Source: Calothrix sp. NIES-3974
GTDB taxonomy: Bacteria > Cyanobacteriota > Cyanobacteriia > Cyanobacteriales > Nostocaceae
Assembly: GCF_002368395.1 (NCBI RefSeq)
Contig: NZ_AP018254.1
Span: 434,001 to 498,000, forward strand
Direction of reading: 5' to 3'
DNA: 64,000 nucleotides
Position numbers and translations under genes: made by a program
The notes under the pieces: model-generated
Seen by the model: the letters and a program-made list of their open reading frames with translations, nothing else
Told to the model about the DNA's origin: nothing
Databases searched by the model: none
Part shown: piece after piece, positions 19,587 to 27,287 of the stretch
Layout of the letters: every line of letters starts with the position of its first letter
How positions within the stretch are numbered: the first letter of the stretch is position 1

Positions 19587-20648
19587 ATGCCAAGGCTGAA
19601 TGGTAATGCGAAGGAGCAAGGCTTTTATATGCCGGCTCAATGGATGCCCCACCAATTAACAATACTGGCTTTCCCCTTCCAGGAAGAGGAGTGGCAAGGT
19701 GGATTGCTCCCGGTGCGACGGGAATTTATGGGTTTTTTGCAGCAAATTGTGGTAGATGAACCTGTACTGTTGATTGTCGCTCCGGGGGAAGAGGCTAGTT
19801 TTACCGAGCTTCAAGGAGCTTTGCAGTTGGACTTGGCCCATGCAGGGAATCTACGTGTAGTCACTTTACCCCTGAATGATGTGTGGATGCGCGACATTGC
19901 TCCGATTCACCTCATCAGTAAAAATACTCAGCAATTAATCGCTGTCAAGTGGCAGTTTAATGGTTGGGGTGGTAAGTTTTCCCATCATCATGACAGCGAA
20001 GTTGGTTATCAACTGATGGAACTTACGGGTGTCAGTAATTTTTTTGATGTACCGATTATTTTAGAGGGGGGAGCAGTGGAGGTGGACGGTAGGGGTAATG
20101 GAATGACAACTCGCTCCTGTTTGTTAAATCCCAATCGTTCGGGATTGGATGAAGGGGAATTCAGCCAAATTATCAAAGATTATTTTGGGTTGGAAAAACT
20201 AGTGTGGTTGGATCAGGGGTTGGTTGGTGATCACACGGATGGTCATATTGATATGGTTGCCCGTTTTACCCCTAGTGGTCATATTTTGATTAATCACACG
20301 GAGAACCCGCACAATCCCCATTATCAAGTGTTACAGGAAAATTATCAGCAGTTAAGCCGGGAGTTCGATGGGAGTTGTTTGCTTTGTCTTCCCTTACCGG
20401 AGCAAACCATTGAATTTGCTGTGGATGGAGATTTCACTGAATTAAGTTGTGCCAATTATGCCAACTTTTATACTACAAGCCGTAGCGTCATTGTACCTGC
20501 TTTTGCTGACCCGGCGGATGAAGTGGCACACCAAATTATTAGCGGTTGCTTCCCTAACCATCAGGTGGTAAGTTTGCCAGCGAGGTCGATTTTGCAGTAT
20601 GGGGGGGGTATTTTCAACTGTTTGGCGCAGCAAGTACCCCAGGGATAA
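19587..20648 (+). CDS. aguA: Agmatine deiminase
   Basis: Converts agmatine to N-carbamoylputrescine in the arginine-decarboxylase route to putrescine; guanidino-group-modifying fold. From the ATG at 19587 it has 353 aa (a TTG at 19581 adds two). Family motifs: WMPHQLTILAFP, the metal-free active-site block DVWMRDIAP, EGGAVEVDGRG, and GDHTDGHIDMVARF with the catalytic His and Asp. The nucleophile Cys is present in GGGIFNCLAQQVP, but the residue before it is Asn where the family usually has His (GGGNIHC). aguB follows 159 bp downstream, giving the two-step pathway. Confidence 0.9.
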   Translation: MPRLNGNAKEQGFYMPAQWMPHQLTILAFPFQEEEWQGGLLPVRREFMGFLQQIVVDEPVLLIVAPGEEASFTELQGALQLDLAHAGNLRVVTLPLNDVWMRDIAPIHLISKNTQQLIAVKWQFNGWGGKFSHHHDSEVGYQLMELTGVSNFFDVPIILEGGAVEVDGRGNGMTTRSCLLNPNRSGLDEGEFSQIIKDYFGLEKLVWLDQGLVGDHTDGHIDMVARFTPSGHILINHTENPHNPHYQVLQENYQQLSREFDGSCLLCLPLPEQTIEFAVDGDFTELSCANYANFYTTSRSVIVPAFADPADEVAHQIISGCFPNHQVVSLPARSILQYGGGIFNCLAQQVPQG

Positions 20649-20706
20649 TAGTCTGTCAAAATCAAATGGGTGTTTATTTACATTTTGTATTCAAACCACA
20701 ATCATG

Positions 20707-20736
20707 GTAGAAACGTAGCAGTGCTACATCTTTACT
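20707..20736. repeat. Hairpin-family member in the aguA-aguB gap
   Basis: GTAGAAACGTAGCA with a near-complementary right arm; same TAGCA-GTGCTA core as 10545-10579. Followed by an AAAATCC heptad tract at about 20772-20788. Confidence 0.7.
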
Positions 20737-20807
20737 ACATAAAAATCACAAAGGGATTCCCAATCCAACATCTAAAATCCAAAATCCAACTCAGGGTATA
20801 ACGACAA

Positions 20808-21647
20808 ATGAAGTTAGGAATCATACAAAGCTCCTTTGCTCCAAAAACCGAGGATAATGTCGCCAAAATGACCATTGCCATTAGAAAAGCAGCCCAGGAA
20901 GGAGCGCAGGTGATTTTGATGCCGGAACTGTTTGCCAATCATTATTTTCCCCAAAGGGAGCGAGGGGAATACTTTGCCTTGGCTCAACCCCGGGATGACC
21001 ATTCCTTTCTGGGGGTATTCCAGGAATTAGCAGCCGAATTACAAGTTGTCCTACCTGTGAGTTTTTTTGAACGCGATCGCACTGCTTATTTCAATAGCGT
21101 GGTGGTGTTTGATGCGGATGGCAAGGATTTAGGTGTTTACCGTAAGGCTCATATTCCCGATGGTCCCTGGTATGAGGAAAAGTACTATTTCGCACCGGGA
21201 GATACGGGATTTCGCTGTTATGATACCCGCTACGGCAAGATTGGGGTGGCCATCTGTTGGGATCAATGGTTTCCAGAATGTGCTAGGGCAATGGCGTTAA
21301 TGGGGGCTGGTTTGCTGTTGTATCCTTCAGCAATTGGTTCGGAGCCAGAGGAAGCGGGTGCAATTAATACCAGTGCCCTGTGGCGACGGGTAATGGTGGG
21401 ACACGCAGTGGCTAATTCGGTATATATTGGAGCCGCAAATCGAGTCGGTCAGGAGGGGGAAATGGACTTTTATGGTACTTCCTTTATTGCTGATTACCGA
21501 GGTGAGATTATTGCCGATGGGGGTGGAGAGGATAACTGTATAATTACGGCGGAATTGGATTTTCATGCCCAGGGAGAATTTCAGGCGGAGATGGGTTTTT
21601 TCCGCGATCGCCGTCCAGATTTGTATGGTTCCCTCCTCGGTCGTTAG
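20808..21647 (+). CDS. aguB: N-carbamoylputrescine amidase
   Basis: Nitrilase-superfamily enzyme that hydrolyses N-carbamoylputrescine to putrescine, CO2 and ammonia; 279 aa, cytoplasmic. The catalytic triad is visible: Glu in LMPELFANHYF, Lys in YRKAHIPDGPWY and Cys in VAICWDQWFPECAR. The block YYFAPGDTGF is typical of this subfamily. Probably forms a putrescine operon with aguA, although hairpin and heptad repeats fill the gap between them. Confidence 0.95.
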   Translation: MKLGIIQSSFAPKTEDNVAKMTIAIRKAAQEGAQVILMPELFANHYFPQRERGEYFALAQPRDDHSFLGVFQELAAELQVVLPVSFFERDRTAYFNSVVVFDADGKDLGVYRKAHIPDGPWYEEKYYFAPGDTGFRCYDTRYGKIGVAICWDQWFPECARAMALMGAGLLLYPSAIGSEPEEAGAINTSALWRRVMVGHAVANSVYIGAANRVGQEGEMDFYGTSFIADYRGEIIADGGGEDNCIITAELDFHAQGEFQAEMGFFRDRRPDLYGSLLGR

Positions 21648-21993
21648 GTTATGGGATTTGGGATTTTAGATTTTGGATTACTCTAACGTCGGATCAACTG
21701 TAAAAGTCTTTTCATGAAGGTAGGGAGTAGGCAGTACAGACGCGACATGTGCGTCTATACAGGAATAGTTTAAACCCTACGGATTCCACTTTTCACAAGA
21801 CCCAAAAAATTACAAATGCCAGGTTTTTATGCCTGACATAACCTATCGCTAGAAGGAATAATATCATGTCCGCTGACCACAGATAAACTCACCTAATTGC
21901 CGTTAAGGGTTCCTGTAGGGTAGCCGTGAAGACACCAAGGTTTCAAGTAAGTTTTGATTATGGTCATACTACCGAACATGACATGATACGCAT
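21648..21993. other. Convergent spacer with a composite repeat
   Basis: No gene. ATTTTGG heptads at 21658-21680 lead into the composite repeat at 21696-21840. The remainder shows no feature I could name. Confidence 0.6.
21696..21840 (+). repeat. Composite dispersed repeat, plus orientation
   Basis: Shares ordered blocks with 34577-34810 and 36987-37205: CTGTAAAAGTCTTTTC, GGTAGGGAGTAGG, a palindrome slot (here ACAGACGCGACATGTGCGTC), AATAGTTTAAACCC, GATTCCACTTTT and AAATGCCAGGTTTTTATGCC. Non-coding. Confidence 0.75.
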
Positions 21994-22914
21994 CTAATAA
22001 GCTCCGTTATTTTTGGGAATTAGCACCACACCAATGGTTTTGATCACAATCTGGAGGTCGAGGAGAAAGGTCCGAAACCGGGTGTAATGCAAATCAATTT
22101 GGACTCGACGGGGGTAGGGAATGTCGTTTCGTCCAGAAACCTGCCATAGACCAGTAATACCGGGTCGATAGGTCAAAATTTCATCGATATGATGACCATA
22201 TTTCGGTAACTCCTCCGGGACAAGGGGACGAGCTCCGACTACGCTCATATCCCCCTTCAGGACATTCCAGAATTGGGGAAATTCATCAAGGCTAGTAATT
22301 CGCAAAAATCGACCGATAGGCGTGATGCGAGGGTCTTGCTTGAGCTTAAAACAATCTTCAAACTCAGCCCGTAAGTGGGGGCAATTTTCCATCATTTCCG
22401 ATAGGACTGCATCCGCGTTACAAACCATTGTCCGAAATTTGATGCAATTGAAGCGCCGATGATTTTTGCCAACCCGCTCTTGGACATAAAAAATTGGTCC
22501 AGGGGAACTGAGGGCAATAATCAGGGCAATGATGAGGTAAACGGGGGAAAAAACCACCAGTACGAACAACGAAAAAACAATGTCAAATAATCTTTTAGCA
22601 AACTCTCCGTTAATGTCTGGAAACGCCGGATGTTTCGGTACAAGCTTGAGATTTGAGAGAGCTTGTCCTTGTTTCCAATTGGCAGGGGACATTCCTATCC
22701 AAAGTGGTTTTTGCCACCGCGCCATTCTTCGGTACGTTAACACACGTCGGATTGAGGGCAAACGCCTATTGCCCGATTTTGCTCGTGTTAACGACTGACT
22801 AGCGCTACCTTGGTTAAATCCACCTTTGTCCGTAACAGTACTACGATCAGCCGTACTGTTAGGCTGCTTCGGGAATCGTTTACCGGAGAGGAGCGAACTC
22901 TGAGCAGTCATCAT
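21994..22914 (-). CDS. Polyprenyl-phosphate sugar-1-phosphate transferase (WcaJ/RfbP-type)
   Basis: Membrane enzyme that transfers a sugar phosphate from a nucleotide sugar to undecaprenyl phosphate, starting an exopolysaccharide or O-antigen repeat unit. It has 306 aa: a basic, low-complexity N-terminus (about 1-100), one hydrophobic segment (about 115-140, FSLFVLVVFSPVYLIIALIIA), then the catalytic sugar-transferase domain with GPIFYVQERVGKN, FNCIKFRTM, RITSLDEFPQFWNVLKGDMS and YRPGITGLWQVSGRN. The usual four extra N-terminal spans of long members are absent. It follows the glycosyltransferase gene by 36 bp, clearly an operon. Confidence 0.93.
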   Translation of the reverse strand: MMTAQSSLLSGKRFPKQPNSTADRSTVTDKGGFNQGSASQSLTRAKSGNRRLPSIRRVLTYRRMARWQKPLWIGMSPANWKQGQALSNLKLVPKHPAFPDINGEFAKRLFDIVFSLFVLVVFSPVYLIIALIIALSSPGPIFYVQERVGKNHRRFNCIKFRTMVCNADAVLSEMMENCPHLRAEFEDCFKLKQDPRITPIGRFLRITSLDEFPQFWNVLKGDMSVVGARPLVPEELPKYGHHIDEILTYRPGITGLWQVSGRNDIPYPRRVQIDLHYTRFRTFLLDLQIVIKTIGVVLIPKNNGAY

Positions 22915-22950
22915 ACTCCTTATTTATCCACACCACACATAGTCCCAATC

Positions 22951-24159
22951 TTAAGCTTTTTTGCGGATGCTGTTGCATCCATTATTCTGGGAAAGCATTG
23001 CAAAAGAGCCGGAGAAAGGGAATTTTTGTTGTTTTTGTTTGCATTTATCTACATATTCAAGATAATTGCGCGCAAAACATGAAGCATCAAATTGGACTGC
23101 GTGCGATCGCGCATATTCTGGATCGAATTGATGGCGATGGGCTTCAAACAGTTCTACCGCTTCAATTAAAGCGGCTTCTGTCTGTTCGCTGAATAATATA
23201 CCTGTCCCGGTATGGGGGGGGGAGTAGCGCAAATCACGAACTGTCTCGGCTGCACCACCAACTCCGTAGGCAATCACCGGTGTTCCCGATGCTTGGGCTT
23301 CCACCAAGGCAATACCAAAATCTTCACAAGCTGCATAAACAAAGGCTTTGGCTTTACCCATGTACTGCTTGACCACCTCATCTGGTTGCCACCCCATGAT
23401 TTGGATATTAGATTTGGCGATGCTACGGATTTTTCCCATCTCAGGACCAGTACCAATTATTACCAATGGTTTTTGATTTTGATTAAAGGCATTGACTATT
23501 AAAGATACTTGCTTATAACTCACTAACCGGGAGACGGTGAGATAAAACTCTTCTTTTTCCTCCACTAATGGAAATTTATCCACTTGTACGGGTGGATAAA
23601 TTACCTCAGCGTGACGATGATAACAACGCCAAATTCGCCTGCGGGTATGCTGGGAATTGGCTATAAAATAATCGACACGATTCGCCGACACAACATCCCA
23701 TTGGCGTAATTGATGTAGTAACATACGCACAAACCATCCTGGTACACCCCTACCGATTCGACTAGCCTTGAGGTAATCAAACGTTAAATCCCACGCATAA
23801 CGCATGGGACTATGGCAATAACAAATATGTAGTTGGTCTGGCGTTGTTAACAACCCTTTGGCTACAGCATGGGAGGAGGATAAAATCACCTCATACTGCC
23901 GTAAATCCAATTGTTCTATGGCCAAAGGTAATAAAGGCAAGTATTTTTGTACGCCTTGACGAGCGCCGGGAAAATGTTGAAGAAAAGTAGTACCAATTGT
24001 CTTTTGATAGAGATAACTATCCGGATTAGTTGATTCAAAGTCGATCAGCGCGTACAAATCCGCATCGATATGATTCAGAATCTCACGCACGACGAGTTCT
24101 GAACCACCAGTGGCTTTAGGAGTAAGCCATTCATGTACTAAGGCATAATTTGAGGGCAC
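22951..24159 (-). CDS. Glycosyltransferase family 4
   Basis: Predicted cytoplasmic GT-B glycosyltransferase for polysaccharide assembly, 402 aa. N-terminal acceptor domain begins YALVHEWLTPKATGGSE. The GT4 nucleotide-sugar domain shows LTVSRLVSYKQ, LVIIGTGPEM and the EX7E motif in CEDFGIALVEAQASGTPVIAYGVGG. It precedes the sugar-phosphate transferase gene in the same operon, so it probably adds a sugar to the lipid-linked unit. Donor and acceptor are unknown. Confidence 0.92.
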   Translation of the reverse strand: MPSNYALVHEWLTPKATGGSELVVREILNHIDADLYALIDFESTNPDSYLYQKTIGTTFLQHFPGARQGVQKYLPLLPLAIEQLDLRQYEVILSSSHAVAKGLLTTPDQLHICYCHSPMRYAWDLTFDYLKASRIGRGVPGWFVRMLLHQLRQWDVVSANRVDYFIANSQHTRRRIWRCYHRHAEVIYPPVQVDKFPLVEEKEEFYLTVSRLVSYKQVSLIVNAFNQNQKPLVIIGTGPEMGKIRSIAKSNIQIMGWQPDEVVKQYMGKAKAFVYAACEDFGIALVEAQASGTPVIAYGVGGAAETVRDLRYSPPHTGTGILFSEQTEAALIEAVELFEAHRHQFDPEYARSHAVQFDASCFARNYLEYVDKCKQKQQKFPFSGSFAMLSQNNGCNSIRKKA

Positions 24160-24472
24160 TGTCAGTTAAAAATCATAAGAAAACACGTAGATCAAGTTTA
24201 TGACATGATCGGAAATTGTTTCCTGCTGTCAAGAATATCCGGGAACATTCCCTTGCTTTTTGGTGACGTTTTCCTTTTGTGGGAGGTTCCGGTTATGCGA
24301 AGGAGGGTTTAGGGACTTACTACAGCATTTCGTAGATCAGTGACGAAATAAACAACCTAATCGGTAAAACTTTGGGAGACTCAATGACGCTACGAACTTT
24401 ATGCAAAGCTGTACTTACCAAAATGATGGGATTGTTGGGTGTGCATAGATGGGATGATTTTGCTGGGATTTC
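24160..24472. other. Spacer without recognised features
   Basis: Contains promoter space for the glycosyltransferase operon and a heptad-like CCTACTCCCCACTCCCC tract near 24476. I see no gene, hairpin or repeat of note. Confidence 0.4.
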
Positions 24473-25447
24473 CTACTTCCTACTCCCCACTCCCCAAATT
24501 ACTAGTAATCCCAGCCAAACCAAAACACATGTGCGAGTCAAATCTAAAGCTTGATTGATGACATCACTGGTAATTGGTCGGAGATTATCACCTAATAGTG
24601 GTTTTTCCTTGACTACACCGCGATAGGTATTTTTACCACCAACTTGTACCCCTAAAATGGCTGCGTAGACACATTCACTCCATCCCGAATTGGGACTGGG
24701 GTCATTGGGTGCATCCCGTTGACAGATTCGCCATACCTGTAGAGGTCGCAATGAAATTAAACCTAAAGTTAGGACTGTGAAGCGACAGGGAAGCCAAGTG
24801 AAAAAATCTTCCAGTTTGGCGCTAAAGGTTCCGAGATAGGTGTAGGGTGGTTGGCGATAGCCGATCATTGAATCTAGGGTACTACTAGCCTTATAGGCAA
24901 ACGCCATCGGTACAGCGCCAATAGTAGGAATAAATAAACCAACGATGGCATAAAATAGGGGAGCCGTAACCCCATCGGTGGCATTTTCCGTCACTGTTTC
25001 TAAAACTGCACGATAAATCTCAGCAGATGACAGATTTTCCGTGTCTCGTCCTACATATTGACTCAAAATAGTTCGTGCTTGGTCAATATCGCCAGCAATT
25101 AAAGGTGAGATTACCAGGTTCGCGGCATTTCGTAAACCTTTACCAGCAAAACAACTTGCCAACATTACACTTTCAATAAATATGCCGCAACGGGGATGGA
25201 GTTGATGGGCAATTCTGGTTATACCTAGACTGATTAGCAGACTACCGATAATCACAATTAAGCCAAGTAAAATCCCGGCAATTCTTTGAGTTAATGGAGT
25301 TTGGCAATATTTAAATGCCAACTGACTTAACTGAGAAATAAACCATCCCATCACCTGGACGGGGTGTAACCAACCAATGGGGTCAGCAATCAAATAGTCT
25401 AGAATTGCGGCAATAACAACAACTAGAACCCCATAACTCATTAACAA
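24473..25447 (-). CDS. cbiB: Adenosylcobinamide-phosphate synthase
   Basis: Integral membrane enzyme of cobalamin synthesis (CbiB/CobD) that attaches aminopropanol to adenosylcobyric acid; 324 aa. The hallmark N-terminus IAAILDYLIADPIGWLHPVQVMGWFI is present. Also ENATDGVTAPLFYAIVG, AFAYKASSTLDSMIGY and the C-terminal GWSECVYAAILGVQVGG. Several hydrophobic spans fit its membrane location. No cobalamin riboswitch was recognised upstream; instead there is a 61-bp tandem repeat immediately before the gene. Confidence 0.94.
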   Translation of the reverse strand: MLMSYGVLVVVIAAILDYLIADPIGWLHPVQVMGWFISQLSQLAFKYCQTPLTQRIAGILLGLIVIIGSLLISLGITRIAHQLHPRCGIFIESVMLASCFAGKGLRNAANLVISPLIAGDIDQARTILSQYVGRDTENLSSAEIYRAVLETVTENATDGVTAPLFYAIVGLFIPTIGAVPMAFAYKASSTLDSMIGYRQPPYTYLGTFSAKLEDFFTWLPCRFTVLTLGLISLRPLQVWRICQRDAPNDPSPNSGWSECVYAAILGVQVGGKNTYRGVVKEKPLLGDNLRPITSDVINQALDLTRTCVLVWLGLLVIWGVGSRK

Positions 25448-25557
25448 CCCTACCTAATATGATTTTGGATTTTGGATTACTCTTTGTCAGGAGTGTACAC
25501 CGCAACAACCCTACCTAATACGATTTGGGATTAATCTTTGTCAGGAGTGTACACTGC
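25443..25557. repeat. Tandem repeat (61-bp period) at the cbiB start
   Basis: Copy 1 at 25443-25503 and copy 2 at 25504-25557 both run from AACAACCCTACCTAATA to TTTGTCAGGAGTGTACAC. Copy 2 is seven bases shorter, apparently by one TTTTGGA heptad. It overlaps the first bases of cbiB and its upstream region. Confidence 0.8.
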
Positions 25558-25694
25558 AAGGCGTTGTTGCAGAAAACACTGCACTATGTGCGTCCATGAA
25601 TTGTGGATTTGGAATTGGGAAACCATTGTTGTATCAGAGTTTCATCTTTCCATCTTTTCCATTCTTTTTTGAAATTGGTATAGTCTTGCTGAAT

Positions 25695-26138
25695 TTAAAT
25701 AATAAAACTTGCCTCTTCTCCCAGGGATGCTTGCCAACTACGGGCATCATAATAAAGGTCAGCCAGAGTAATATTATATAGTGCTTCCTTTAATTTTTGA
25801 TTTAAACGTCGCCACAGGGATAGCGTCACCCAATCCTCAGCATGGTGAGGAAGGTGAGACATTTGGGGAATGTGACTAATATTTTCACCCACCGCTTCCA
25901 ATATTTCCCCAATTGTGATTTGGGATGGAGGTTTAGCTAACAGATAACCACCAACACTACCACGGATAGATTTTACCAATCCCGCACGTCGCATTTCGAT
26001 TAATAGCTTCTCTAGGTAAGGAGCAGGAATATCCTGACGAGTTGCGATCGCTTTTGTTGTCACTGGTACACCGGGAACCTGTAAACTCAAATCTAATAGG
26101 GCTTTGACACTGTAATGTCCCTTGGTTGTTAATTTCAT
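25695..26138 (-). CDS. Rrf2 family transcriptional regulator
   Basis: Winged-helix DNA-binding protein, 147 aa. Family signature: MKLTTKGHYSVKALLDLS at the start, the recognition-helix region IPAPYLEKLLIEMRRAGLV and the wing SIRGSVGGYLLAKPPSQI, followed by GEILEAVGE. The protein has no Cys at all, so it cannot carry the 2Fe-2S cluster of IscR or NsrR and must sense something else or act constitutively. Monocistronic. Its targets are unknown. Confidence 0.9.
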   Translation of the reverse strand: MKLTTKGHYSVKALLDLSLQVPGVPVTTKAIATRQDIPAPYLEKLLIEMRRAGLVKSIRGSVGGYLLAKPPSQITIGEILEAVGENISHIPQMSHLPHHAEDWVTLSLWRRLNQKLKEALYNITLADLYYDARSWQASLGEEASFII

Positions 26139-26658
26139 TGACTAAAAAATAACTGAATTGTGCCATCTTTCTAAAGTAGCAATCAAAATCATCTGCCGAC
26201 TAACCCCGAGGGACGACCCATCGGCTAGAGACGACCCGATGGGTCGTCTCTAGATTTTCTGAATTCAATAGATAGATTCAATCGCCCAACCAGATTCCTA
26301 TAACCTTCTTTGCTTTTTGTAATTGAACTTAAACAACGAACCATAGAGTTATCTCCCAAACAATGGGAAATACCAGATTACAACTTAAATATTCCACCCA
26401 ACTCCCTACCCCCAAGACCCAAATCTCAACAGCTAGATTCAAAAATCAAACCAGACTTCTAGATGATAATTGGCTGATGGAATCTAACTGTAAAATTTTC
26501 CGAAAAAAAATACCAATTGGGCAACATTTTTACCTACTTGTGTAATATACTTGGCTAGGTTGATCTAAAAATAAAACTGCCAATGCTCACCTTAGCAAAT
26601 CATCAGTTAAAATAAAATCGATTCAACCAATTACATCTTTAATGGACAATTGAAGTTG
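26139..26658. promoter_or_regulatory. Divergent Rrf2/cyAbrB spacer with a perfect hairpin
   Basis: A 13-bp perfect inverted repeat (CTAGAGACGACCC, loop GAT) lies at 26224-26252 with a partial GGGACGACCC copy just before it at 26210. The rest is AT-rich with no gene. Both flanking regulators should have promoters here. Confidence 0.6.
26224..26252. repeat. Perfect hairpin, GAGACGACCC subtype
   Basis: Arms of 13 bp with a 3-nt loop. Same outer arms as the GTAGAGACG family but with an ACCC/GGGT core, also seen at 34090, 41981, 56258 and 57137. Confidence 0.85.
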
Positions 26659-27072
26659 ATGGCTAAACAGAAAAAAATTGAACCCCTAGTCGGTGAAGAA
26701 TTACTCAAGAAAGTCAAAGAGCTAGAATCCTTGAGTAAGGAAGAAAAAGCGAAACAGTGTGGCTACTATACCGTCACCAAAAACGGTATTGAGCGCGTCA
26801 ATATGATGAAATTCTTGAATGCCTTGATTGATGCTGAGGGCATTCAATTAGATACTTCTGGAGGGGCAAATGGACGCGGTGGTCGTAGTGCCAGCTACCG
26901 CATCAGCGTCCAATCTAATGGCAATTTGCTGATTGGTTCTGCCTATACAAAACAGATGGGTCTTCACCCCGGCGATGAGTTTATCATTACCCTTGGCAAA
27001 AAACATATTCGCCTCAGACAGGTAGACTCTGAGGAACGGGAAGACGACGAAACTGTTGAAGCAACTGCTTAA
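26659..27072 (+). CDS. cyAbrB-type AbrB-like transcriptional regulator
   Basis: Small DNA-binding regulator found across cyanobacteria (members include CalA/cyAbrB1 and cyAbrB2) and tied to carbon/nitrogen control, hydrogenase expression and stress. From the ATG at 26659 it has 137 aa; the frame also allows a TTG at 26650. Characteristic segments: PLVGEELLKKVKELE, KAKQCGYYTVTKNG and, in the C-terminal swapped-hairpin DNA-binding domain, IGSAYTKQMGLHPGDEF. A GGRGGRSASYR stretch joins the two. Which cyAbrB subgroup it belongs to is not decided here. Confidence 0.93.
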   Translation: MAKQKKIEPLVGEELLKKVKELESLSKEEKAKQCGYYTVTKNGIERVNMMKFLNALIDAEGIQLDTSGGANGRGGRSASYRISVQSNGNLLIGSAYTKQMGLHPGDEFIITLGKKHIRLRQVDSEEREDDETVEATA

Positions 27073-27287
27073 TCTTGAAGCAATTATGTAGGTCATGAGT
27101 CATTAGTCGCTTGGACTATTGACTTAATGGCTAATTATACCTAACTTATAACTTTTGAATGCTGTCTAGTTGTTTGTAATTCAATTAGCAAGCAACAATC
27201 CATTATCTCGATTTTCGAGTGGTACAACTCAGTTCAGCTGACTGCATTGTCAGATGTAGAAGAGAGATTTAATTAGTATTGAGTTCG

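Noticed and set aside
25448-25694. Cobalamin riboswitch before cbiB
   Set aside because: No B12-box-like GCCACTG core or surrounding stems could be found; a tandem repeat occupies the site.
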